Shown here one piece after another: positions 39,943-50,766 of a DNA stretch of 64,000 bases. Source of the DNA: Lepiota brunneoincarnata (lineage: Eukaryota > Basidiomycota > Agaricomycetes > Agaricales > Agaricaceae); contig JAEBUN010000014.1 of NCBI GenBank assembly GCA_023014365.1, positions 930,001 through 994,000 on the forward strand. Direction: 5' to 3'. How positions within the stretch are numbered: the first letter of the stretch is position 1; the number at the start of each line of letters is the position of its first letter. The translations under genes were made by a program, and so were the position numbers. The notes under the pieces were generated by a model. The model did not search any database, was not told where the DNA came from, and was given only the letters and a program-made list of their open reading frames with translations.

Positions 39943-41754
39943 TGTAGAGGTGTGCATGCTACTGCACATGTAACGGCTGCCCCATGCCACCTCTTGCAGA
40001 ACTTGGAAGACGAACCCGAAATGAACTCTCGGATCAAGAAACTCAGAGCGCCCATGCCAAAGGGGCATGTATCATTTGACGATGTCTCCGTTCCATCGAT
40101 AGCCTCACATGTTCAAGGATAGATAAATTTTTCATTTGTTCTCCATTCCATTCCCTGGGATAATTCTATTTGGAAACCCAGTTTCCGGGGTTTCCACAGA
40201 GTTACGGCATACCTTATTTGGAAACCCGGTTTCCGGGGTTTCCGTTCTCGGCTGTGCCGGAGGGTAATGTCTACGAAAGGCAGGTAATGCCGAAGCCCTT
40301 ATTGTACCTTATTTTATCTGTCGAAACGAAACAAATTGAAACAAAATAAGAGGTGCAAGTGCGGTCAGTGGGGTGACCACAGGGCTTCAAGACTGAGGGA
40401 GATTGTTCAGAAAAAGCGGTATATGTGAGATTAGTGGGCAAACGAGAGATAGGTGAAAGAAATGGTGTGAGATATAGAAAAATCAGAAAAGCCCAAGTCT
40501 GTGATTGCTGAGAGGAAAGAAATGCAATGAAAAAAAACCTTATCTATCGACGAGTGAGGTCACAAGCGGAATGGGGAGGTTGTCAAAACAGGGTAGAGTG
40601 CTGGGCACCGAGGGTAATGATGATAACAGGCGCTCCAAGATTCCTGATCCGAGATTTGTCGAGGTTCAGTCTGGTTTCATCACCAAGTGCACGAGAGGTG
40701 ATGTGTGGTATTCAAGTGGCTACTTAGGTAATGACCACCTCTACATGAGTATGATGAGTGAGGGGTTTTATTGGAGAAATAGTGCAAGTGAGCTGAACCT
40801 GGCTGTGCAATGTCAGGAAGGGAGATTTTGGCTACCTAACCAACCTTAAGAGCCGAGAATTATTCTCAGGGAAGGCCGCAGTTTGGGATGTACGATGTAT
40901 GCCTTGCATGGTGCCATTGTAGTGGAGTTCTGGTACATTTTATGATATGGTGTGAAGCTATTCAAGATGATTTACAAAAACCAAGGCTTGACCTTGCTAG
41001 AAGCATTCTGACTGAATCTTTGCATGAGCAAGTGGTAAGCACAATACTATGGAGTATATTTCAGCATGGGGCGGCTTTGTAGTAGTATATTACAGCAGTA
41101 AAGTCCACTGCGAGGATCGGCCACTATCCGGGGCCAAGCAGAACTAGACACCGGGCTAATCACAGCTGGGTCAAGTGCCGGACGGAGGACCCTGTCGCCG
41201 CTGTCTCTGACTGTTAATTAGTTATTTGGAAACCTGCGGGGGGTTTCCAGTGGAAACCCTGGAAACGGGGTTTCCAAATAGAATTATCTCATTCCCTGAG
41301 TACAATTGTAGAATAAGTTTCCTCTCTCTTTATAGGTTTCTCTGTGCCTTGCACACCATCTCTTTTATCCTATACGTTTTCCCTTTCCTGATTTTCCGAT
41401 AACGTAGTCGCGAAAAACTTCACATTTCCCCTATTTCACGTTCCCCATCTCCCAGATATGACTTAGCTTTAGGATCCTTTATTTTCCTCTCCGTTTTGGG
41501 GTAGGAAAGATATAGCTGTAGTTATCCTGCAAATAAAAGTGCAGACATCAAAGACGAGTTCTCCAGTGAACAATTGATCCGGAAACTTTCTCTTGACCTC
41601 TCCCTCTGGTTCTATTTCCCAAACGACGTGTCTCCCAGGTTTTCGAAGCCCCGTGAGCATTTTGCCGATCACACTCGCACCCTATTTCATCGTGTTTCAC
41701 TCAGCCGTCCCTGCCCTGACATGATCCATCTGTAGGAGAGTCTGAGTCTCTTCA
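39943..41754 (-). mobile_element. Solo LTR of the Gypsy-1 family, interrupted by an inverted-repeat element
   Basis: Read on the minus strand it begins tgaagagactcagactctcc (from 41754) and ends ccacacctctaca (39943), matching the Gypsy-1 LTR end to end but diverged. Removing the inserted 1,132-bp element and its 9-bp duplication leaves about 671 bp. The flanks share atat (39939-39942 and 41755-41758), a probable target duplication. No internal retrotransposon sequence, so it is a solo LTR formed by recombination. Confidence 0.8.
40158..41289. mobile_element. MULE-like non-autonomous element with 9-bp target duplication and GGAAACCC-rich ends
   Basis: A perfect 9-bp duplication cattccctg (40149-40157 and 41290-41298) flanks a 1,132-bp insertion. 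The left end begins GGATAATTCTATTTGGAAAC; the right end, reverse-complemented, AGATAATTCTATTTGGAAAC, and similarity continues through GTTTCC and GGGTTTCC for about 36 bp. A 9-bp duplication is typical of Mutator-like elements, but the termini do not match a family I know. A second TTATTTGGAAACC motif occurs inside each end (40210 and 41224). The interior holds a 114-codon frame (40505-40849) without recognisable domains, and a stretch near 40320-40400 resembling the Gypsy-1 LTR. Confidence 0.75.
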
Positions 41755-41859
41755 ATATACATGAGGTAGCTGAATCCAATAGATGTCACATCGAAGAGGT
41801 GTGAATCCTGGTGTAGGCCAGATCCGCAGGCTTACACGCTGGGAGACTTGAGGGGATGT

Positions 41860-42560
41860 ATGGTGAGGGAGATTAAGTGGCAAGGCATTCTCTGGGGATC
41901 ATGCCTGAAAGAAAACATAGCATTCATCCTTCATTTGCAGCGAAGAAAAGGAGTATAGGAGGTCGCATCATGCACGTAGGAACATCCATATTTTGTTACT
42001 TTCTCATCCCTGCTCCAGCTGGAATCCAACCCATCGTATGATGCTGTAATCATGCGCCACCGTTCAACTGTTCCCCAGCTAGAATTATGTTCCCGATAAT
42101 GCCACATGCCTAGTATGATGGGACCAACTTGTAGAAATCAGGCTGCCCAGTCAGTTCTCACAATTCCTGCTGAGACAAATGATTTCCGCGATAGATTCGG
42201 ATTTATCTTATGTTGTACTCAGGGAAGGAGTGGTGCTCTTTTAGGGACTCCTGTGTTGTGAGTAAGTATTCACCTCCGCCCAGGTACAAGCTCGGCAATT
42301 GATAATCCAAACATCACCATATGATCGGGGCGTGACAATGTGACATCCCGTGCTTTCTCCCTGGGGCTGTAAATCACTTGAGATAAGTATTCACTTGAAG
42401 ATGAACCCATGGCCGCGCCCTATCTCAGATTCACACCAATCAAGTCCGACCATGCCCCGGCCCCTGCAAAGTGGTTGATTATCTCACAGTTATTTTTGAT
42501 GTGCCTACTCGGAATGAACAGTTTGTTCGTGATCCCTCAGTCCGTGTGCTGCTAGTAGAG
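41860..42560. repeat. Segmental duplication block B, right part
   Basis: 41868-41990 matches 19250-19400 and 42200-42545 matches 19590-19830 and 47920-48100 (agggaaggagtggtgctctt / agggaaggagcggtgctctt; ctcctgtgttgtga / ctgctgtgttgtga). No coding content was recognised. Confidence 0.6.
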
Positions 42561-43547
42561 ACCTCTAACAGATTCTGCTTTTCGCACTTTGGATGAACGA
42601 GATCAAGCTGAAATTTGTGTAAGAGTAATATGTCCCAGTTGCTCAGCGTGGTGGCGACTACCGAGGAGGCCAAAGTCCACGTATTACCTACTAAATGTAA
42701 ACAAAATGATGCCAGATAAGTGGCACGAGAATGGTGAATGAAGCCAAAAACGGTGGTCTAAGTCTCTTGTGAGGAAGTAAAGATTGTAAGCTAGCGTGTC
42801 CCAGTGTAAACAAGTCTGTCCTTGAGCTTGCGTAAATCCAACAATTTGAGTGGCTGGTACTGGGGACCCCGCAGAGCACCCCGGCTGTAAGAAACCACAT
42901 AAGTAATTCAGAAACATGATGACTGAGGGCTGGGTTTCTCTATTCTACCACCAAAGAAACCAGTTGTAGTTTGTTTTGCTTGCAGAAGGACGCCGCTCCA
43001 TCCTACCAACCCGAGGACTCCAAGTCAGATGACATCAACAATAATGTCAATTCGGGCTCAGGGATTGCCCAGATACCAATCAGCCATTCTCATGTTTGAC
43101 TATTTTGAGTGAAATTGCTTCAACTTACGCTCGATTTATGGTCCCATCAATACATCAATTTTTTTTTTCAGCCCGCACCACGAGCCTCTATCTAGTTCTC
43201 TAGTGCTCGACTCCCTCAAATTTGGACCTGGCTCCTTGATTCTTACAGCCCCCCCAGCTGCCAATGGATCAGGTATTTTATGCGACTGCCTTTGTTAACA
43301 GGCTGACTGACGAAATGGGGCTTGATGGCTGCGCAAGCGGAGATCAAATGGTGCCGGATTTACAACCGATTTATGGATGAATGGGTCGGCACTGGTAAAT
43401 TGAAGGAGATAACGCTGGAGCCAGGGCCACAACAATTGAGGCCCGGACCATTAAACAGGCCTTGTTCGGACCCCGCTATTATTTAATGTCACCTTGAGAA
43501 AAGGAGTTACAAACGATCAGCGTTGGCATCCTCCCCTCACTCTTGAA
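42561..43547. other. Upstream region of UbiA copy 1, no gene seen
   Basis: Minus-strand frames at 42684-42917 are short and unconvincing. The segment 43060-43110 matches 48180-48250 (gattgcc.agataccaat, cagccat.ctcat), so the duplication that carries UbiA includes at least this flank. A T-run lies at 43159-43168. Confidence 0.4.
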
Positions 43548-44428
43548 ATGATAAATAAGCTACCAACTGCATTCACGCGGCTGAAATGCATCCTCCACCA
43601 AGAGGTCAAACTACTCCATGCTTTTACAAGCTGGAACATATCAGCATCGACTCTCCCTGGATGTATCTTTGGACTTTCAGCTTCAATGGTCCTATACGAT
43701 CAGAACCAGCTGCTTACACCTGTCCTTCTGGGCTTATTGTCCTGCCTTGTCTGGAACCTCCTTTTCATCTATTTTTTCGACATCTCCAACCAAATCGCAT
43801 CAGCCAAAGAGGACAAGCTCAATAAGCCCGAGCGTCCACTTTGCACAGGGCAGGTCACCTCCGAAGCAATGATTCGCTGGGTTGCCCTACTCATCCTTTT
43901 CCTGACCACAATCTACTTCTACTAGCTCCAACTGTGGCATGGATCTTGATCGTACTTTTCCTGTACTTCACACCCCTAGGAAAGCACTGGGCCTTCAAGA
44001 ATTTGGTCGCTATAGGTGTCAGTACTTGGGCATTGCTCGCAGGTTCATGGCAAGCAGTTCTACCACTCACACCTGCCGTCGGGGAACAATGCATCTTCCT
44101 TGGGTTGTGGGCTGGGTTGGTTATTCAAGTGCAGGACCTGAGGGATATCCGGGGTGATCTGAAAATCAACAGGAAAACTCTTCCTATTGTCTTTGGAGAT
44201 ATTGGTTCTAGGTATATGATTACTTTTGGTTTTATTCCACTCGGGTATCTCTTCCTGTGGATTGGTGGTATTGTGGAGCTCATACCAACATCGCTTACCT
44301 TCATTCATCTACTGCTTGGATACCGTACCCTTAAGGGCCTGGGAAAGGGGGATGTTCGGTATGATCACAACACTTATATGGTGAGTTATTATTCTGAAGC
44401 TGGGAGTCAAAGACTGACAGAGGTTTAG
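43548..44428 (+). pseudogene. UbiA-type prenyltransferase, copy 1, with an unexplained frame change
   Basis: From ATG 43548 the frame reads ILHQEVKLLHAFTSWNI, several membrane helices and the first Asp-rich site YFFDISNQ...KEDKLNKPERPLCTG (Asp at about residue 78), to a stop at 43923. The rest is one frame over: IVLFLYFTPLGKHWAFKNLV, the second Asp-rich site QVQDLRDIRGDLKINRKTLP and two more helices, ending at 44428. The UbiA superfamily transfers isoprenyl chains within membranes using Mg2+ bound by these Asp clusters. A GT...CTACTAG pair (about 43879-43924) looks like a 46-nt intron but leaves the frame off by one. Copy 2 has the same arrangement, so the fault is ancestral or the splicing is unusual. 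A gtgagt donor follows the Met of NTYM, so the last codons may be intronic. Confidence 0.75.
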
Positions 44429-44884
44429 ATTCTGGTCTACTCGTACAGCTATATGCTCGTATGTATGGCTGTCACCAACTCACAGCATGCCTGAGTTCAG
44501 TACTATGTGGTAGTGAGGGTCATTGCTTTTGTTTGTCAATGACCATATTCATACATATGTTCATATGGGTACTGAAGTTCATAGATTATCAATTTTCTAT
44601 CCTGTACACCTTCCGTATGTGATAGATGTCTCCATTTCTGACACACCTGTCAAGAAGTCATGTTTTTGGGTATTGCGCTCTCCAGTCTGGTTGCATTACT
44701 ACGTATTACATCTAGCTGTATCGCGACTGGTGTTTTGTATCATGACCTCAAAATATATACGATCTAAAATAACTGTGACCTTGTGGGCCTGGCTATGTTG
44801 TTGTGCCGGACATCTCAAGGACCCTGGCTTCAGGTCTCCCGGACTGCCCTGAATCACATCTCTGGGTAATGTTGCATAATCCAC
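44429..44884. repeat. 3' flank of UbiA copy 1, duplicated at 49380-50130
   Basis: Shared landmarks with the copy 2 flank: cagcatgcctgagttc, ctatgtggtagtgagggtca, tctccagtctg.ttgcattac, ggacatctcaagg / gggcatctcaagg, ccctgaatcaca. Copy 2 has an extra 318-bp insertion. The open frame 44523-44852 is not conserved and is probably chance. Confidence 0.7.
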
Positions 44885-45512
44885 AGCGTCGTGAAATAGA
44901 AGTGGTTATATTGCATGGTTACTTTCGGGTCTGGGGGTAGTCCTGGGAGGAGAAACTGGGTTGGTTTTCCGTTGTCGATGGAATGTATGCCAGCGGCCTC
45001 AGAGCGCGGCTCCTTACTTGAAATAAAGGCCACCCAAGACACGGATGCTCCTGTGGTCTAATGAGCATATATCATGGTGCAAAAGTTCCAAGCAGACACC
45101 TACCAATGAAGTCCACCAGTGCAGTCGAATTGGTATGCTTTGTCATGTTGGCTACATTGCCCAAATTCTGTCATTGGGCATCAAATCGGGTTGCAGGGTC
45201 CACATTGTCCAGCAGTATCACGGTGTTGTCCAGCATCACGTCCTTAGAAGGAACAAATTGGATCTAGTCAAGCCAGAATGGGTTGTCTCGAGATGTGACT
45301 TTGATATCCATCCACAGCTTGTGTGGACCATCTGATAGCCCACCCTTCTGGCATAGAATATAATTGTTCTCCCCAGCCGCAAATGGTTTTCCTCTACCAA
45401 TGCTCACATAGTCGATGAAATATTTGAAGTTCGGATCGTGGTTCGTTTTTGTGTCCTTGACAATGTTTGTACCATATACCTGGACGGCAGTGCCTGTGGG
45501 ATGAGGACGGGT
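44885..45512 (-). pseudogene. Copied fragment of the right-edge membrane-protein gene
   Basis: This stretch matches 63349-63984 almost base for base (cgtcgtgaaatagaa, ctttcgggtctgggggtagt, cctgggaggagaaactgggt, ctcacat-gtcga), including the 58-nt intron and both exon borders. It carries the second half of the first lobe and the start of the second lobe only, and it has acquired changes (for example the region after atgctcctg and several frame-altering substitutions). There is no promoter, N-terminus or membrane segment. It keeps the intron, so it was copied at DNA level rather than by retroposition. Confidence 0.85.
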
Positions 45513-46404
45513 GAAGCAGAGGTGATGCTAGGGGGAGAAAGGGTGCACACCCTTGAACTTTATAGACACACATCCATTGATTGGGGTTCCATGAAGTGTG
45601 TGCAGATACGCAATAGCTAATTGCCTCAGTGCACACATCTGTTGGTCCAAGCTCCAATGGTGTGCCCTCTGGAAGGTAATACCCCTGAGGTTGGGTAGGT
45701 GTGGAGGTAAGGTGTTCAACCTTAAGAACTCACACATGAGGACAAAATACTGAGATCAAGGACAAGAACAACGCCCACCTGATTCTTGCACTGAGGGATT
45801 CAGATAACATAAAATTGATGTATAATAATAGAACTCGATACTGTAGAGTGGCAGAGCTTTCTTCAAGCCCTATTGACCCTGGGTGGGTGGGTATTGGAAA
45901 GGTATGCTAGATATTGCATGGTATCCACACAAAATTGAAGGCTGGCAAGTGAGGGAGGAGGGTATGTGTGAAGGTAAAGACTCTATGAGTGGTGTGACAT
46001 TGTCACATGTCTGCCCCTGTGCTTTTTATTTTATTTTATTTTATTTTTTTAAAGATCATTTTATTCTGGAAGAACCAGATGCAGTTATGGGGTAAGGAGG
46101 CACCCAAGATCTGTGGGTAGTGTCTACACTACCTATTCACTGGTGCTCAAATGCAGTCCATTGAGGGAGGCTACACCTAAAGTACCCCAATACATAACCC
46201 TCTCATCAGCCCGTTGCACAGACCATTGCCCCTGCCTGTTGCCAGGGTCCCTTGCTTGTACCACCAGCATGATCACCAAAGCTTCCAGCTGTCAGTCTCC
46301 TGCATAGTTGGTGTACTGGCCAACTTGCTAATGGGTGCATCCCACATCCTGCCAGATTTCAGAGGAGTTCCACCCCATTCTCTGGGTACCGGGGTGGGTA
46401 TTCC
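45513..46404. other. Repeat fragments and non-coding DNA
   Basis: 45600-45790 matches 26225-26445. A simple repeat of TTTTA units lies at 46024-46052. No gene is recognised in 45800-46404; short frames there lack motifs. Confidence 0.5.
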
Positions 46405-47111
46405 TGTTATGATCCATGCTCCTTCTGTATCTGAGGATAACTGGAGATGGCCTTCAATCACTCTGCAAGGTGTCTGAGACAGTTGGCCTTGTAGAGCTTA
46501 GTGGATCACGCTCAATGAGATAACAAGGGAACATGCCAAGTTAAGGCAGAGAGAGGTTAATGACTGCTGTTAACAAGATTAAAGCTTAAGGCTTTAATCT
46601 CTACTTGTACAGGCCTTACATATATACCTATGAGACACTATATACCCGTTATAGGTAGTTGGGCTGTTCTACTTGTTGTCCACAGTCTTGACCATGATGC
46701 GCATCCTAGCTGATGGCATCCTACTGTTATTTATATTACAATGAGTCAGTGTCCTTGTTCTCACTGCTGTGCGATGTTCCATTGCTTTCCTTTGACTCAT
46801 AATCTCCTTCTCCTGATTCTATCTCCATGGAATCTCCTCCATTCTTGCTCTCCACTCTCTCGGTACTTCCATCTGCATTGGAGGTTGGATCAGTTGATCC
46901 ATGGCTGTCTTCTTCATCCTTGGGGTATTCCAGAATATCCTCCAGAGTTATCTCCATTCCTGCTTCTCTTGCCAGGTCCTGCATGGCATTATAATATTCC
47001 CCTTCTTCATCTTCATACTCCTGTGCTCGTAACTGGTCTGTGGTTTCCTGTACCCATCTTGTAAAGTCGAATAGTTGTTCCTGTTTCTCTTAATCTGGAC
47101 TATTCATAACA
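46405..47111 (-). mobile_element. LTR-like element with internal acidic ORF (LORF), copy 1
   Basis: 707 bp flanked by the perfect 5-bp duplication attcc (46400-46404 and 47112-47116). Ends are TGTTATGA...TCATAACA, an 8-bp terminal inverted repeat with TG/CA, as in LTRs. Copy 2 at 59322-60006 has the same ends and its own perfect duplication. No internal retrotransposon region is present, so it behaves as a solo LTR, but it also contains a protein frame that starts four bases from the end. Confidence 0.85.
46736..47107 (-). pseudogene. Acidic ORF inside LTR-like element, copy 1 (one nonsense codon)
   Basis: From the ATG at 47107-47105 the frame matches the 125-residue ORF of copy 2, with conserved FTRWVQETTDQL, EGEYYNAMQDLAR and MEITLEDILEYPKDEEDSHG. 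Both end at the same TAA after a Ser-Leu. The only break is TAA at 47092-47090 (codon 6) where copy 2 has CAA. The protein is strongly acidic, Glu/Ser-rich, with no domain I recognise. Confidence 0.6.
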
Positions 47112-47829
47112 ATTCCACCTAGTGCGCTTGATGGATTGGAAAAGAAAATAGTCAAATGAGTGACTCTGCCTTCTACTCTGCATTTCCGGTCCCTGATCCA
47201 CCATAAGTCATTTCTCCCCCTGTTCACTCCCCCATCTTCCTACTGTTTCCTATCCTACTGCCCATAACAACTCAACATGTTTCAACTTGCTAGCTGTCTT
47301 CCCAAGAGGTAAGGTTGTGCAGGGACGGTTCCTGAATCAGGTGCTAGCTCCCCTCCCTCTTCATGCATTGCAGGTGGATCGAAATTGCTATGGTTGCGCC
47401 CCCAAAGGGTCTGCACAAAGCAGAGCACACAGGTTTAGTCAGGGCCTCATTGAGAGTGCCTGAGGTGTGTTTAAAGTGTTGTGAGCAGGACCATCCTGCC
47501 TCCAGCAGAGCAAAGATGGAACAGACTGCACATCCAGTCATAATCTGTTCCAATAAGTGAAAATAGGGATGGATGTGATAAATAGAGGGTGATACGAGCC
47601 ATATAGGTGGCCCAATGGAGGACAATGTTGATTAATGGCAGGTGTTAGGTAGTATAGAGCATGGCCATAGCAGGAGTGACAAGTTCCCACAGCCAGATGG
47701 TGGTGGTAGAAGATCAAGAAGTGTCATCTGCCCCCATGCAAGAATGAGCATCTGGCGAGGCAAGAGCTGGATGCATTGCTCATCAAGATATCCATCCCAG
47801 CATTCAAACCCCCCAAACAATCTTACCCA
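47112..47829. other. Non-coding stretch, no feature recognised
   Basis: Several 60-90 codon frames are open on both strands but overlap one another and show no motifs or splice structure. No match to other parts of the window was noticed. Confidence 0.4.
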
Positions 47830-48260
47830 ATGAGTTCTCAAACCTCTTCTTTTCCCTGACCACTGGTTTCCGTGCCAGAATTCTACCCAAATGATTTTTG
47901 CAATAGGTTTAAGTTATCTTATTTATGCTCAGGGAAGGAGCGGTGCTCTTTTAGGGACTGCTGTGTTGTGAATAAGTGTTCACCTGCACCCAGGTGCAAG
48001 CTCATCAATTAACAACTTTTTATCCAGCTCCAAACTTCATCTTACGATCAGGGTGGAATAAGCAAGACTGGTATTCACTTGAAGATGAGCATATGGCCGC
48101 ACCCTGCAACAGGGACATCATTCCATCTTATCATTCCTATCAATCAAGTGCCATCCGAGGGGTCAGAGTCAGATGACACCAATGCTGGTCTTGATTCAGG
48201 CTCAAGAATTGCCTAGATACCAATTGGCAATCAGCCATACTCATATTTGACTAGATGTCA
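47830..48260. repeat. Segmental duplication block C
   Basis: 47830-47890 matches 26460-26520; 47920-48100 matches 42215-42420 and 19590-19650 (gctccaaacttcat, cttacgatca, aataagcaagactggtattc); 48180-48250 matches 43060-43110. It directly precedes UbiA copy 2, as block B precedes copy 1. Confidence 0.6.
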
Positions 48261-48497
48261 TTCCATCACCTCTAGCAGACAATTTGAAATAAAAAATCTT
48301 GTCTAAATCAATGCAGCGGTCATCTGGCCTTACTTGTAGGTTGACTCCAATTTCCAATTGCATGTTCCTGTTTACCAACTTGAACCAAAGTGTTGGGCTA
48401 GCTGTCACAATGGCTGAGGGTTGGATTAACCTCATTTGGACCCCATTGTTCATTATAAATAATGAGGATTAGGGACCTCCCCCCACTCTCGAAAGTG

Positions 48498-49378
48498 ATG
48501 AACAAGTCACCAACTGCCTTCATGTGGCTGAAATGCATCCTCCACTGAGAGGTCAAACTACTCCATGCTTTTACAAGCTGGAACATATCAGCATCGACTT
48601 TTCCTGGATGTATCTTTGGACTTTCAGCTTCAATGGTCCTATACAATCAGAACCAGCTGCTTACACCTGTCCTTCTGGGCTTATTGTCCTGCCTCATCTG
48701 GAACCTCCTTTTCATCTATGTTTTTGACATCTCCAACCAAATCACATCAGTCAAAGAGGACAAGCTCAATAAGCCCAAGCATCCACTTTGCACAGGGCAG
48801 GTCACCTCTGAAGAAGCCATGATTCACTGGGTTGCCCTACTCATCCTTTTCCTGACCACAATCTACTTCTACTAGCTCCAACTGCAGCATGGATCTTGAT
48901 CATACTTTTCCTGTGCTTCACACCCCTAGGAAAGCACTGGGCCTTCAAGAATTTGGTTGCTATAGGTGTCAGTACTTGGGCATTGCTCATGGGTTCATGG
49001 CAAGCAGTTCTACCACTGACACCTGCTGTCGGGGAACAATGCATCTTCCTTGGGTTGTGGGCTGGGTTGGTTATTCAATTGCAGGACCTGAGGGATATCC
49101 AGGGTGATCTGAAAATCAACAGGAAAACTCTTCCTATTGTCTTTGGAGATATTGGTTCTAGGTATATGATCACCTTTGGTTTTATTCCACTCAGGTACCT
49201 CATCCTATGGATTGGTGGTATTGTGGAGCTCATACCAACATCGCTTACCTTCATCCATCTACTGCTTGGATACTGTACCCTTAAGGATTTGGGGAAGGGA
49301 GATGTTCAGTATGATCACAACACTTATATGGTGAGTTGTTTCTCTGAAGCCGGGATTCAAAGACTGACAGAGGTTTAG
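48498..49378 (+). pseudogene. UbiA-type prenyltransferase, copy 2
   Basis: About 90% identical in DNA to copy 1. It carries an extra TGA near 48546 (where copy 1 has a Gln codon), one extra codon (Glu-Glu before Ala-Met), and the same frame change at the tctactag site. Both Asp-rich sites survive: FDISNQITSVKEDKLNKP and QLQDLRDIQGDLKINRKTLP. It is more decayed than copy 1 and probably not expressed as enzyme. Confidence 0.75.
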
Positions 49379-49540
49379 ATTATGGTCTACTCATTCAGCT
49401 GTTTCCTCACATATATGGCTATCACCAACTCACAGCATGCCTGAGTTCGGTACTATGTGGTAGTGAGGGTCATTGTGTTTGTTCACCAATGACCATGTTC
49501 ACATGTATGTTCATATAGGTACTGAACTTCATAGATTTAC

Positions 49541-49858
49541 TGTGGAACCAGCCCTGTGGCTAAGCAAGGAGGACCCACAACAACAATGTGGTGGTGCACC
49601 AATGTGCACTTGTTCGATAGTGTGTTCAGACATTTCCCTTTCACCTTGCTTAGACCTTTGCTGTAGACATGTTCTTTTGTTTCTCTCATTCTCATTAGGT
49701 TGAACCACCCAGCTCATTCCTAGATATAATATCCCACTCTGTACTTGCATACAAAGGGATTAGAGAATTCTACTGTTTTACTTTCCACTTTACTTGGATT
49801 TACTCTCTCTCCCTTTATCCGACATCATCCCCCTCTCGAATTCAACAACCTTTCCACA
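49541..49858. mobile_element. Small LTR-like insertion in the copy 2 flank
   Basis: 318 bp absent from the matching copy 1 flank (which reads straight through catagattatca at 44580-44592). It begins TGTGGAACC and ends CCTTTCCACA, giving the 7-bp inverted pair TGTGGAA/TTCCACA with TG/CA ends. The right flank ttatc equals the empty site; the left flank reads tttac, so the target duplication is imperfect. Probably a small solo LTR. Confidence 0.6.
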
Positions 49859-50276
49859 TTATCAACTTTCTGTCCTGTATGCCTTTTGTATGCAATAGAA
49901 TTCCCTATTTATTACATGCCTGTCAGGAAAAATGATGGTAATGTTTTCAGGCACTGCATTCTCCAGTCTGATTGCATTACATCTAGCTGTATTGTGATCT
50001 CACAAATACATACAATTTAGTATGGCTGTGACTTCATATGTCCAACTATGTCAGTGTGTGGGCATCTCAAGGGCCTCAGCTTCAGGCCCCTTGGAGTGCC
50101 CTGAATCACACCTCTGGGCAGTGTTGCATAATTCATTTGATAATGTGAGTTGGTACTGAAGAGAACTCAACTCTTCAGCACGTGAAAGGCACCAAAATGA
50201 AACCGAAACACAATTGAAACACAATCAAAACAGCACTAACACAAACAAACAAAGGGGTGAGTGTGGTTGGCAAAAC

Positions 50277-50694
50277 TGTTACCTGGGTTAGGGGTTTGCT
50301 CTTGAGTAGCATGGGGTTCAACACAGGATGTTTATACAGACTTGGTCCTGTCCTACTAAGCGTGACTTGGAGATGATGGAGCACTATAGTCCAGCTGGTT
50401 TAGAGGCAAAGAGTTATAGGAGGCAAGAACTTTATAACACTAAGATAAGGATACAAGGGTATGGTACAGTATCCTTATATACTACTATGTGTGGCTATGC
50501 TCCTACTATATATATCTGGACCCAGGTAAGTGAGTCATATCCTTATCTATCTAAGTATAGATTGTTCTGATGGCACTTCTGATTGTTTCAGGATGACAGG
50601 TCTTCTATCTATTTATATACTTTGGGTGTTTCTGATAAGAGTTCCTTCTGGTGAGGCTTCTGATAAGGGGACTTTAAGGGGACTTCTGATAACA
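50277..50694 (-). repeat. Gypsy-2 LTR (3' in element orientation)
   Basis: 418 bp, colinear with the other LTR apart from that copy's insertion, and about 96-97% identical by eye, mostly transitions. Confidence 0.93.
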
Positions 50695-50766
50695 TTACCC
50701 CATTTCTAAGGTTATATTCCACTATAACCATTTATGTCTTTTCTTTCTATTGTGTTTGAGTGGAGT

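Noticed and set aside
46020..46052. T/A-rich simple repeat as a regulatory site or poly(A) scar
   Set aside because: A plain TTTTA microsatellite with no adjoining retroposed sequence.
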